Assembly: GCF_003952665.1 (NCBI RefSeq)
Contig: NZ_CP017946.1
Location: 3,038,001-3,102,000 of the forward strand
From: Bosea sp. Tri-49
Lineage (GTDB): Bacteria > Pseudomonadota > Alphaproteobacteria > Rhizobiales > Beijerinckiaceae
Length of the DNA: 64,000 nt
Reading direction: 5' to 3'
Shown here in pieces: positions 45,407-53,493 of the stretch (position 1 is the stretch's first letter; the number at the start of each line of letters is the position of its first letter). The notes beneath the pieces are model-generated. The model was given only the letters and a program-made list of their open reading frames with translations, made no database searches and had not been told where the DNA came from. A program made the translations under genes and the position numbers.

Positions 45407-46321
45407 ATGACCAACATCGACAGCCTCTTTCCCGATTTCGAGGCGCGCTGGATCGACGGGCCGGTCGGCAAGATCTTCGCCCGTGTCGGCGGCAAGGGAC
45501 CGCCCGTGGTGCTGATCCACGGCTTCCCGCAGACCCATGCCGAATGGCATGAGATGGCAGGCGAACTCGCCAAGACGCATACCGTCGTCTGCCCGGACCT
45601 GCGCGGCTATGGCTGGTCGGCGGCGCCGCATGGCGACGGCGGCAAGGCGCTCTATACTAAACGCGGCATGGGCGAAGACATCGTCGCCGCGATGAGCGCG
45701 CTCGGCTTCAACCGCTTCGCGGTGATCGGCCATGACCGCGGCGCCCGTGTCGCCTATCGCCTTGCGCTCGACCATCTCGGCCGGGTCGAGCGGCTCGTCC
45801 TGCTCGACATCCTGCCGACCGTATCGATGTGGGAAGGCATGAACGCGGCGCGCGCCATGCAGGTCTATCACTGGACCTTCCTGGCCCAGCCCGAGCCTGT
45901 GCCGGAAAAGCTGATCCAGGCCGATCCCGCCGGCTGGCTCGACCATACGATCGCGAGCTGGACGCGAGCCAAGAAGATCGACGCCTTCCACCCGCTGGCG
46001 ATGGCCGCCTACGCCGACTCCTTCAACGACCCATCGCGAATCCATGCCGCCTGCGAGGATTATCGCGCCGGCGCGACCACCGATCTCGATTACGACAAGG
46101 CCGATCTCGGTGCGGGGAAAAAGATCCTCTGCCCGGTGCTGGTGCTCTGGGGCGAGGCCGGCATCCCGGCCAAGGGCGCAAGCCCGCTCGAAATCTGGCG
46201 CGAGACCTTCGCGCCGCAGGCCGAGGGGCAGGCGATCGCCAGCGGCCATTTTCTGCCGGAGGAGAATCCGCAGGACACGCTCGCGGCAGTGAAACCTTTC
46301 CTCGCAAGGGAGGTTGCCTAA
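45407..46321 (+). CDS. Haloacetate/fluoroacetate dehalogenase-like alpha/beta hydrolase
   Basis: 304-residue hydrolase closely resembling the Rhodopseudomonas palustris fluoroacetate dehalogenase RPA1163. The nucleophile D110 in GHDRGAR, D134 (LLDILP) and H281 (SGHFLPEE) form the triad. R111 and R114 bind carboxylate. The fluoride pocket H155, W156 (VYHWTF) and Y219 (CEDYRAG) is complete, with W185 nearby. Numbering matches RPA1163 to within one residue, as recalled. The enzyme would hydrolyse C-F or other C-halogen bonds of 2-haloacids. It lies directly after vapC, which looks inserted. No haloacid transporter or dehydrogenase is adjacent. Confidence 0.9.
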   Translation: MTNIDSLFPDFEARWIDGPVGKIFARVGGKGPPVVLIHGFPQTHAEWHEMAGELAKTHTVVCPDLRGYGWSAAPHGDGGKALYTKRGMGEDIVAAMSALGFNRFAVIGHDRGARVAYRLALDHLGRVERLVLLDILPTVSMWEGMNAARAMQVYHWTFLAQPEPVPEKLIQADPAGWLDHTIASWTRAKKIDAFHPLAMAAYADSFNDPSRIHAACEDYRAGATTDLDYDKADLGAGKKILCPVLVLWGEAGIPAKGASPLEIWRETFAPQAEGQAIASGHFLPEENPQDTLAAVKPFLAREVA

Positions 46322-46348
46322 GCGGCTCCCGCACCGCAACATCAGGCC

Positions 46349-47224
46349 ATGACCAGCGTCTCCAGCCCCCTCGCCCGCCTGCCGGATCCGTCCGGCCCCG
46401 AGATCGTCCTCGTGCTCGGTTCCGGCGGCGCGCGCGGCCTCAGCCATATCCCGGTGCTGGAGGCGCTCGACGAGCTCGGGCTGAAGCCGGCACTGATCGC
46501 CGGCTCGTCCATGGGCGCGATCGTCGGCGCGGCCTACGCCGCCGGCCTCTCCGGCCGGGACTTACGCGCCCATGTCGAGGCGAGCTTCCGCGATCGCGCC
46601 CGGGTGATTGCCCGGCTGCTCGAAGCGCGCATCGGCAAGATCGCCGATCTCTGGCGCGGCGGGCTCGGCAATCCCGTGCTGATCGATGGCGAGCGCCTGC
46701 TCGACCTGTTCTGGCCGCAGGTCGTGCCCGATCGCTTCGAGGAACTCGGCATCCCCTTCCTCTGCGTCGCGACCGACTACCATCTGCATGACGAGATCGT
46801 CCTCGGCAGCGGCCCGCTGACACCGGCCGTCGCCGCCTCGCTGGCGATCCCTGGCCTGGTCAAGCCGGTGACGATCGGTGGACGGGTGCTGATCGATGGC
46901 GGCGCGATCAATCCCCTGCCCTATGACCGCCTGCTCGGCCCGGGGCGCCTCGTGCTCGCGGTCGACACCAGCGCGCCGGCCACCGTGAGCGACAGCCGCG
47001 TGCCCGAGCCGCTGGAAGCGATGGTCGGCGTCTCGCAGATCCTGACGCGAGCGCTGGTCCAGCGCATGATCGAGCGCCAGCCGCCGGACATCCTGATCCG
47101 CGCCGGCGGCGAGGGCTTCGGTGGGCTCGATTTCTTCCGCTGGCAGGCGATCCTCGAGGCCGCGCAGCCAGCGAAGGAGGAGGTCAAGCGGAGGCTGTCA
47201 GAGGCGCTCGAACGGGCGGCGTGA
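46349..47224 (+). CDS. Patatin-like phospholipase (RssA type)
   Basis: 291-residue patatin-family lipid acyl hydrolase. Oxyanion loop GSGGARG (24-30), nucleophile S54 in GSSMG and the DGG motif at D183 form the Ser-Asp dyad. Probably cytoplasmic or membrane-associated, cleaving phospholipid acyl chains. It starts 27 nt after the dehalogenase-like gene. The 3' end overlaps the antisense regulator gene by 41 nt. Confidence 0.92.
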   Translation: MTSVSSPLARLPDPSGPEIVLVLGSGGARGLSHIPVLEALDELGLKPALIAGSSMGAIVGAAYAAGLSGRDLRAHVEASFRDRARVIARLLEARIGKIADLWRGGLGNPVLIDGERLLDLFWPQVVPDRFEELGIPFLCVATDYHLHDEIVLGSGPLTPAVAASLAIPGLVKPVTIGGRVLIDGGAINPLPYDRLLGPGRLVLAVDTSAPATVSDSRVPEPLEAMVGVSQILTRALVQRMIERQPPDILIRAGGEGFGGLDFFRWQAILEAAQPAKEEVKRRLSEALERAA

Positions 47225-47930
47225 CCGCGTCGGGCTCATCGCAGCGGAAGCTCGGCAGACCAGCCTCCAGCGCTATGCGCCCCTCTTCTGTCAGGATCAC
47301 GGCACGGCTGTCCCTGATCCGGGTCACCCAACCGGCCTCGAAGCAGCGGCAAGCCAGCGCCGCGGCGAGCGAGCCGGCGAGATGCGGGCGGCGCTCACTC
47401 CAGTCGAGACAGGGACGCAGCGCAGCGCGCTTGCCTTTGCTCGCGATAGCGGGATCGATCCCGAGCCCGGCGAAGAGCGCGACACCGGAACGGGCCAGCC
47501 CATAGCCGCCATCGGCGACGGAGAGATGCCCGCCGGCGACGAGCGCATCATGGATCGCGATGCCGAGGCGGCCGGCGAAATGATCGTAGCAGGTGCGCGC
47601 CCGGGCGAGGTCGGCGCCGACGCGCGACGGCAGCCGCCGCCCATTCGCCTGCCCGCCGGAGAGCACCATCAGCCCTTCGAGAGCGGCGGCGACCTCCGGC
47701 CCGGCCAGACGATAATAGCGATGGCGGCCCTGTACGGCGACGCCGAGCAGGCCGCCCTGCATCAGCTTGGCGAGATGGCCGCTCGCGGTCTGCGGCGCGA
47801 CGCCGGCGAGGAAGGCGAGTTCCTTCGCCGTCAACGCGCGCCCGTCCATCAGCGCGTGCAGCATGTTGGCGCGGGCCGGATCGCCCATCAGATGGGCGAT
47901 CTCGGCGAGATAGGGTCCGTGCATGGCCAT
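47184..47930 (-). CDS. ArsR-type winged-helix regulator with extra domain
   Basis: 248-residue protein. Residues about 8-90 are an ArsR winged helix (MGDPARANMLHALMDG, ELAFLAGVAPQTASGHLAKL, GRHRYYRL). The C-terminal 150 residues, about twice the normal ArsR size, carry a second helical region with C/H residues (CYDHFAG, CRCFEAGW), perhaps ligand-binding. It is divergent from the TauE/SafE gene and may control it. ATG 47930 or 47924. Confidence 0.85.
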   Translation of the reverse strand: MAMHGPYLAEIAHLMGDPARANMLHALMDGRALTAKELAFLAGVAPQTASGHLAKLMQGGLLGVAVQGRHRYYRLAGPEVAAALEGLMVLSGGQANGRRLPSRVGADLARARTCYDHFAGRLGIAIHDALVAGGHLSVADGGYGLARSGVALFAGLGIDPAIASKGKRAALRPCLDWSERRPHLAGSLAAALACRCFEAGWVTRIRDSRAVILTEEGRIALEAGLPSFRCDEPDAVTPPVRAPLTASA

Positions 47931-48087
47931 GGCTCAACGCCCTCCATTGTGGCTGCCATGATGACGTTCGCGCCCACTGAGGCAAGCAAGGACGCTACGG
48001 CGAGGACCGTAGTATCGACGAGCGACAGCGCCAGTCAGGACTGCGACAAGCGATCCAACGCAATCGACCGACAGGGCCGGCAGGATC

Positions 48088-48828
48088 ATGGACCAGACGA
48101 CGCTCCTTACCTTTATCGCCGCGACCTTCATGCTCGCCGGCTTCGTCAAGGGCGTGATCGGGCTCGGCCTGCCGACGATCGCGGTCGGCGTGCTCGGCGT
48201 AGTGATGGCGCCGGCCCAGGCGGCAGCGCTGCTGGTCATCCCCAACCTCGTCACCAATAGCTGGCAGATCACCGGGCCGAAGCTGAAGGCGATCGCCATC
48301 CGGCTCTGGCCGATGCTGGCCGGGACCTGCGTCGGCACCTGGGCCGGCGCCGGGTTGCTGGAAAAGGCCAAGGACGGCTCGGCGACGCTCTGGCTCGGCA
48401 TCGCACTGGTACTCTATGCGCTGGTCGGCCTGAAGGCAGCGAAACTGCGCGTGCCGGAGAAGGCGGAGATCTGGCTCGGCCCGCTGGTCGGCATCATCAC
48501 CGGCGCCGCCACCGCTGCGACCGGCGTCTTCGTGCTGCCGGCGGTGCCCTATCTCCAGGCGCTCGGCTTCGACAAGGACGAGTTGGTGCAGGCGCTCGGC
48601 CTCTCCTTCATCGTCTCGACGATCGCCCTGTCCTTCGGGCTGGTCGGCGCCGGCGCGCTCGACCTGAAGGTCGCCGGCGCCTCGCTGCTGGCGCTGCTGC
48701 CGGCGCTCGCCGGGATGTGGTTCGGCCAGGCGATCCGGCAGCGCATCTCGGCGGCAACCTTCAAGCTCTGCTTCTTCGCCGGGCTGCTGATGCTGGGCGG
48801 CTATCTTGTCGCCCGGGCCTGGCTCTGA
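48088..48828 (+). CDS. TauE/SafE family permease
   Basis: 246-residue inner-membrane protein with about eight helices; the family exports sulfite, sulfoacetate or similar anions. The GLGLPTIAVGVLGVVMAPAQAA region and the second-half repeat GIITGAATAATGVFVLPAVPYL are typical. Divergent from the ArsR-like gene, a frequent pairing for sulfur or metalloid stress. Substrate cannot be read from sequence. Confidence 0.9.
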   Translation: MDQTTLLTFIAATFMLAGFVKGVIGLGLPTIAVGVLGVVMAPAQAAALLVIPNLVTNSWQITGPKLKAIAIRLWPMLAGTCVGTWAGAGLLEKAKDGSATLWLGIALVLYALVGLKAAKLRVPEKAEIWLGPLVGIITGAATAATGVFVLPAVPYLQALGFDKDELVQALGLSFIVSTIALSFGLVGAGALDLKVAGASLLALLPALAGMWFGQAIRQRISAATFKLCFFAGLLMLGGYLVARAWL

Positions 48829-48837
48829 CCGGGCGCG

Positions 48838-49263
48838 TCAGCGTCCGCGCCCGGCATAGGCCAAGCGGCGGCTGCGCTTCTTGCCATACCAGGCGATCTC
48901 TCGATCACCGACATCGACATGGACGAGGCCGTTCGAATAGGAGCCGACGCCGCCGACGCTCTCGATCGCCTTGGCGGCCGCTGCGGCATTGCGGGGTGAG
49001 GTGGCGAGCGGGCGGAAATCGATGGCGTTGCCGCGATAATGCTGGGAGTTGCGGGCGTGGCGGCCGCCGCAGGTCGAGGTGATCTGGATCGGGCCGATCT
49101 TGGCGGTGAGCTCCTTGATCATGCCGAGGGTCTCCGGCTTGAGGCAGCCGAGCCCTTTCACTTGCGGCTGAAACGAGATTTTCGCGAGATGGGTATCGGC
49201 GGCAAAGGAGGGTGACACAGACCAACAGGCCGCGGACAGCGCAGCCAACGCAACTTTACGCAT
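48838..49263 (-). CDS. Exported M15-like peptidase
   Basis: 141-residue secreted protein. Signal peptide to about SFA21. The M15 metal set is H75 and D82 (QHYRGNAIDFRP) and H115 (GLVHVDVG), as in DUF882/D-Ala-D-Ala carboxypeptidase-like enzymes of peptidoglycan turnover. C40 and C65 could pair. It is short for the family, retaining only the core. It converges with the TauE/SafE gene 9 nt away. Confidence 0.82.
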   Translation of the reverse strand: MRKVALAALSAACWSVSPSFAADTHLAKISFQPQVKGLGCLKPETLGMIKELTAKIGPIQITSTCGGRHARNSQHYRGNAIDFRPLATSPRNAAAAAKAIESVGGVGSYSNGLVHVDVGDREIAWYGKKRSRRLAYAGRGR

Positions 49264-49612
49264 AATGGAGATTTACCGACTTTGGGGAATGGAAGGCTCA
49301 AGCCACCATTCCTTGGTCTGGCCGAGCAGTGCATCGACGACCTACGGGCGATACAAGGCAAAAACATGGCAGATTACAACAGAAATTTAGAAGCCGATCT
49401 GCTCGGGGTTTTCCTTACATCACCAGGACTAAGCCTATCGAACTAGCCAACCGGTTAAATACTGAATTGCTCAACTACCAAACAGATTATGATATACAAT
49501 CAAAATCTTCATCATTACATCTGAATACAGTTTTGACGGGAACCGCTCAAGCATTCGCGCAGCCGTTCGGGAATCTGCCGCGACCGCGCAGTCCTGAAAC
49601 CGTTTTGGCCGG
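49264..49612. other. 349-nt intergenic region, partly AT-rich
   Basis: Gap between the M15-like gene and the GNAT gene. The part from about 49370 to 49560 is strikingly AT-rich for this genome and contains stretches such as ATTATGATATACAATC. No gene, RNA or repeat is convincing. A 95-residue frame at 49329-49616 has no family-like sequence and no clear ribosome site. The AT-rich part may hold a promoter for the M15-like gene or be a remnant of transferred DNA. Confidence 0.5.
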
Positions 49613-50116
49613 CTAGAGTCCGAATGCGGAGGGGTAGCTGACCGAGCCGTGCTGCCCCGCCAGGGCTCCGGGCACGAGTTCCAGTGCTATGAAGGCCTCA
49701 CCGGAGAAGGGCGAGGCCAGGTTCCGCGCCAGCGCTGCCGAGAAGCCGAAGCGCGGATAATAATCGGGATGGCCGAGCACGATCACGGCCTCGGCTCCGG
49801 CCGCCTTCGCCCCGTCCAGCGCCGCCGCGATCAGCCGGCCGCCGATGCCCTGCTTCTGCAGTCCCGGCCGCACGGCCATCGGCGCCAGCGCCAGGGCCTT
49901 CACGGCGCGGCCGTCCATCATCGTCGGCAGCCAGCTCAGCAGGATATGGCCGCTGATCGCACCACCCTGCTCCGCGACCAGCTCGACGGCAACGAGACCG
50001 TCGCTGCGCAGGCGCTCGATGATGCCGACCTCGTCCTCGCCGTCGAAGGCTGCGCGGTTAAGCGCTACAATGGCCTGCGCATCGGCCGGCTTCGCGGCTC
50101 GGATAGCGTCCGCCAT
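49613..50116 (-). CDS. GNAT family N-acetyltransferase
   Basis: 167-residue acetyltransferase. The acetyl-CoA loop is RPGLQKQGIGGRLI, followed by VIVLGHPDYYPRFGFSAA, characteristic of the YhbS-type GNATs. Its ATG overlaps the tadA stop (TGATG), so the two are one minus-strand operon. Substrate unknown. Confidence 0.9.
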   Translation of the reverse strand: MADAIRAAKPADAQAIVALNRAAFDGEDEVGIIERLRSDGLVAVELVAEQGGAISGHILLSWLPTMMDGRAVKALALAPMAVRPGLQKQGIGGRLIAAALDGAKAAGAEAVIVLGHPDYYPRFGFSAALARNLASPFSGEAFIALELVPGALAGQHGSVSYPSAFGL

Positions 50117-50583
50117 CAGCGTCGCTCCCGGAAGAAATCGCGCAGCAATTCCGCCGCCTCGCGCTCGCTCAGGCCGCCATAGACCTCCGGCGCATGGTGA
50201 CAGCTCGGACTACCATAAAGCCGGACGCCGTTCTCGACCGCCCCGCCCTTCGGGTCGGGCGCGCCAAAGTAAAGCCGCCTGATCCGGGCGAAGGAGATCG
50301 CCGCCGCGCACATCGGGCAGGGTTCGAGCGTGACATAGAGATCGCAGTCGATCAGCCGTTCCGATTGGATCGCCTCGCAGGCCAGCCGAATCGCCAATGT
50401 CTCGGCATGGGCCGTCGGATCCTTCAGTTCGAGCGTGCGATTGCCGGCGCTGGCCAGTACCTGCCCGTCACGGACGATCACGGCGCCGACCGGCACCTCG
50501 CCACGCTCGGCCGCGGCGCGAGCCTCCGCCAGCGCTAGCACCATCGGCGCGACTTCGGCCTTGCTTGCGTCGATCGATCCCAT
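50116..50583 (-). CDS. tadA: tRNA-specific adenosine deaminase
   Basis: 155-residue zinc deaminase producing inosine at the wobble position of tRNA-Arg(ACG). Zinc ligands H59 with proton-shuttle E61 (HAE) and C89/C92 (PCPMC) are intact. The ATG at 50583 is chosen; an extended frame adds 10 residues. Divergent from the pseudouridine synthase gene, with which it is linked in Rhizobiales. Confidence 0.95.
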   Translation of the reverse strand: MGSIDASKAEVAPMVLALAEARAAAERGEVPVGAVIVRDGQVLASAGNRTLELKDPTAHAETLAIRLACEAIQSERLIDCDLYVTLEPCPMCAAAISFARIRRLYFGAPDPKGGAVENGVRLYGSPSCHHAPEVYGGLSEREAAELLRDFFRERR

Positions 50584-50717
50584 AAAACCTTCATCTTTGC
50601 CGTCGCAGCGCATGAAAACGCCTGCTACAAGCGCCGGCTAATACCAGATTCAAAAGCCGCTGCCGTCCCGGATCGCTTCGCAACCCGGTCCGCGATGATC
50701 CGGCTTCAGGAGCCACC

Positions 50718-52820
50718 ATGAGCGACGACAACAACCAGAAAAGCCGAGGCCCGCGCAAGGGCGGCGGAACCGGCGGCCGTGGCGGCGGGCGCGATGGCGG
50801 CCCCGGACGTGGCGGGCCTGGCGGCCGCCCGCCCGGCCGTGGCGGCGCCGGCAAGCCTCCGTTCCGTTCGCGCGATGGCGAAGAGCGGCCCCGGCGCGCA
50901 CCCGCTGAAGGTGCCGAGCGTCGCCGCAGCGAAGGCGAGCGCCCGGCGGCGCCGCGCTTCGAGAAGAAGCCGTTCCGCGAGCGCCCGAGCGGCGAGCGGC
51001 CGCCACGCGAAGGTGGCGAGCGGCCACGCAGCGACCGGCCCGGCGGCGACAGGCCCGGCGGGTTTGGGCGCCCTTCGCGCGATGGCGCCCCGTCGCGCCC
51101 GCCGCGTGAAGGTGGCGAGCGGCCGTTCCGCCCGCGTGACGGCGAGGAGCGCCGGCCACCGCGGACCCGCAGCGATGAAACTGGCCGCAGCGAGCGTCCC
51201 TTCCGCGAGCGTAGTGGCGATGGCCCGCGCGCTGCCCGGCCGCCACGTCGTGACGACCGTGGTGAAGGCCGCAGCTTCGGCGCCAAGCGTTTCGACGCGC
51301 CGCGCGGCAGCAATCCGACCCGCACTCGCCCCGACCGGGCGCATCGCAACGCCGCCGAGATCGCCGAGGCCGTCTCGGTTCCGGCCGCGCCGCAGGAGCC
51401 AGAGCGCATCGCCAAGGTGATGGCGCGCGCCGGCGTCGCCTCGCGCCGCGACAGCGAGGCGCTGATCGCGGAAGGCCGCGTCAGCGTCAACGGCAAGGTG
51501 ATCGAGAGTCCGGCGCTCGATGTCGGCCCGAACGATGTCGTGCTCGTCGACGGCGAGCCCTTGCCGGCGCGCGAGCGCACGCGGCTCTGGTTCTACCACA
51601 AGCCGCGCGGCCTGGTGACGACCAACCATGATCCGGAAGGGCGCCCGACCGTGTTCGACGCCCTGCCGGAGGACCTGCCGCGCGTGCTTTCGGTCGGCCG
51701 GCTCGACATCAACACCGAAGGCCTGTTGCTGCTGACCAATGATGGCGGGCTGGCGCGCATGCTGGAATTGCCGGAGACCGGCTGGCTCAGGCGCTATCGC
51801 GTCCGCGCCTTCGGCCAGGTGAACCAGGGGCAGCTCGATACGCTGAGGGGCGGCGTCACCATCGACGGCGTCCAGTATGGCCCGGTCATCGCCCAGTTCG
51901 AGCGCGAGCAGGGCTCGAACACCTGGCTCACCGTCGACCTGCGCGAAGGCAAGAACCGCGAGGTCAAGACGGTACTGGAGCATCTCGGCCTGCAGGTGAA
52001 CCGGCTGATCCGGGTCTCGTTCGGGCCGTTCCAGCTCGGCGACCTGCCCGAGGGCGAGGCCGAGGAGGTTCGCTCCAAGGTGCTCAAGGACCAGCTCGGC
52101 ACCGAGCTGATGGCCAAGGCGGGCGTCGATTTCGAGTCGCCGAGGCGCGACGAGATCCGATCGGACGAAAGGCCCGTGCGCGGCAGGTCCGCCCCCGCTG
52201 GCGACGACCGACCGCGCCGCCGTCCCCGCGAGGAGCAGGCCGAGGAGGCCCGCCCGCTGCGCGGCGACAAGCCCTGGACGCGCGGCGTCTGGCGCGATGC
52301 CGAGGCCGAGCCGCAGCGCGAGCGCAAGGCGGCTCCGCGGCGCGGCGCCGACCCGAAGGAGGAGCGCCAGGCACGCGAGGCGACCGGCACTGTCAAGCGC
52401 GTGCGCGACAAGGCGATCGCCGATCCGAAGGGGCGGCGCGTCAAGGTCGAGCGCATCAGCGCCAAGCCTAGCGACGAGCCGCGCGAGGAGCGGCCGGCGC
52501 GCGCGCCGCGCAGCGAGCGCCCTGACCGCCCCCCACGCGAGGAGAGCTTCGGCCGCGATCGCGGCGGCGAGTCGCCCTGGCGCGGCAGCGGCGACTGGGC
52601 CGACAAGCCGCAGCGCGGCAAGCGCCCGCCTGGCGGCGGCGCGGGCGAGGCACGGCCCGAGCGTCCGTTCCGCGACAGGCCTGCCGGTGACCGGCCGGGC
52701 GGCGATCGGCCCGGCGGACGCGGCGGCCCGCGCCCGGGCGGCGACAAGCGCCCACCCCGCTCCGGCCCGCCGCGCTCCGGTCCGCCGCGTTCCGGCGGTG
52801 GACGCGACCGTCGCGGCTGA
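50718..52820 (+). CDS. RsuA/RluB-family pseudouridine synthase with long Arg/Gly-rich tails
   Basis: 700-residue protein. Core: S4 RNA-binding domain (about 229-275) and pseudouridine synthase domain (to about 455) with catalytic D330 in GRLDINTEG. The core is most like RluB, which modifies U2605 of 23S rRNA. The N-terminal 227 residues and C-terminal about 245 residues are Arg/Gly/Pro/Asp/Glu low complexity, with repeated GERP, GDRPGG and RSGPP units, predicted disordered and RNA-binding. Rhizobiales relatives often carry such tails, though these are long. rsmD follows 10 nt downstream. Confidence 0.9.
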   Translation: MSDDNNQKSRGPRKGGGTGGRGGGRDGGPGRGGPGGRPPGRGGAGKPPFRSRDGEERPRRAPAEGAERRRSEGERPAAPRFEKKPFRERPSGERPPREGGERPRSDRPGGDRPGGFGRPSRDGAPSRPPREGGERPFRPRDGEERRPPRTRSDETGRSERPFRERSGDGPRAARPPRRDDRGEGRSFGAKRFDAPRGSNPTRTRPDRAHRNAAEIAEAVSVPAAPQEPERIAKVMARAGVASRRDSEALIAEGRVSVNGKVIESPALDVGPNDVVLVDGEPLPARERTRLWFYHKPRGLVTTNHDPEGRPTVFDALPEDLPRVLSVGRLDINTEGLLLLTNDGGLARMLELPETGWLRRYRVRAFGQVNQGQLDTLRGGVTIDGVQYGPVIAQFEREQGSNTWLTVDLREGKNREVKTVLEHLGLQVNRLIRVSFGPFQLGDLPEGEAEEVRSKVLKDQLGTELMAKAGVDFESPRRDEIRSDERPVRGRSAPAGDDRPRRRPREEQAEEARPLRGDKPWTRGVWRDAEAEPQRERKAAPRRGADPKEERQAREATGTVKRVRDKAIADPKGRRVKVERISAKPSDEPREERPARAPRSERPDRPPREESFGRDRGGESPWRGSGDWADKPQRGKRPPGGGAGEARPERPFRDRPAGDRPGGDRPGGRGGPRPGGDKRPPRSGPPRSGPPRSGGGRDRRG
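52758..52795 (+). repeat. 15-bp tandem repeat in the RluB-like gene
   Basis: Two 15-bp copies (52758-52772 and 52773-52787) differing at one base, plus a partial third copy, encode the RSGPP units near the C-terminus. Likely length-variable between strains. Confidence 0.75.
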
Positions 52821-52830
52821 GGTCTGAGCG

Positions 52831-53391
52831 ATGCGCATCGTCGGGGGGCGCTTCGGCGGCCGCACGCTCGCCAGCCCGAAGCCGGGGATCGGCGCGATCC
52901 GGCCGACCTCGGACCGCCTGCGGGAATCGCTGTTCAACGTGCTGACGCATGGCTATGGCGATGCGGCCGACGGGGCGCGCGTGCTCGATCTCTTCGCCGG
53001 CACCGGCGCGATGGCATTCGAGGCGCTGTCGCGCGGCGCCGCCTTCGCGCTGCTGGTCGATGACGGGGCCGAGGCGCGCGGACTGATCCGCGAGAACCAG
53101 ATGGCGCTCGGGCTTGCAGGCTATAGCCGCATCTTCCGCCGCGACGCGACCAAGCTCGGCCCGATCACCGGCATGGCGCCGTTCGACCTCGCCTTCTGCG
53201 ATCCCCCCTATCGCAAGGGGCTGGGCGAAAAGGCCCTCGCCTCGGCGCGCGAGGGCGGCTGGCTGGCGAAGGATGCGCTGGTGCTGCTGGAGGAAGCGGC
53301 TGACGTCGAGATCACGCGGCTGGACGGGTTCGAGGAGCTCGACCGGCGGGATTATGGCGAGACGCAGGTGCGGTTCCTGAAGGCGGTGTAA
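52831..53391 (+). CDS. rsmD: 16S rRNA (guanine966-N2)-methyltransferase
   Basis: 186-residue SAM methyltransferase. N-terminal RIVGGRFGGRTLASP, RPTSDRLRESLFNVL, the SAM loop LDLFAGTGAMAFEALSRGA and the catalytic DPPY motif (FCDPPYRKG) are intact. It modifies G966 of 16S rRNA on the 30S subunit. Short gap to the RluB-like gene makes a two-gene RNA modification operon. Confidence 0.95.
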   Translation: MRIVGGRFGGRTLASPKPGIGAIRPTSDRLRESLFNVLTHGYGDAADGARVLDLFAGTGAMAFEALSRGAAFALLVDDGAEARGLIRENQMALGLAGYSRIFRRDATKLGPITGMAPFDLAFCDPPYRKGLGEKALASAREGGWLAKDALVLLEEAADVEITRLDGFEELDRRDYGETQVRFLKAV

Positions 53392-53493
53392 GGCGGACGC
53401 GTCTTTGCCCCGACGGACGGGGATAGAATGCAATCTTATCCCCGGCCCGATTTTCGCGCTTAATCTCCGTATCCGTCGCGGAGATGCGCACGG

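Noticed and set aside
49329..49616. 95-residue frame in the AT-rich gap
   Set aside because: No ribosome site, no hydrophobic core or family pattern, and it runs through abrupt composition changes.
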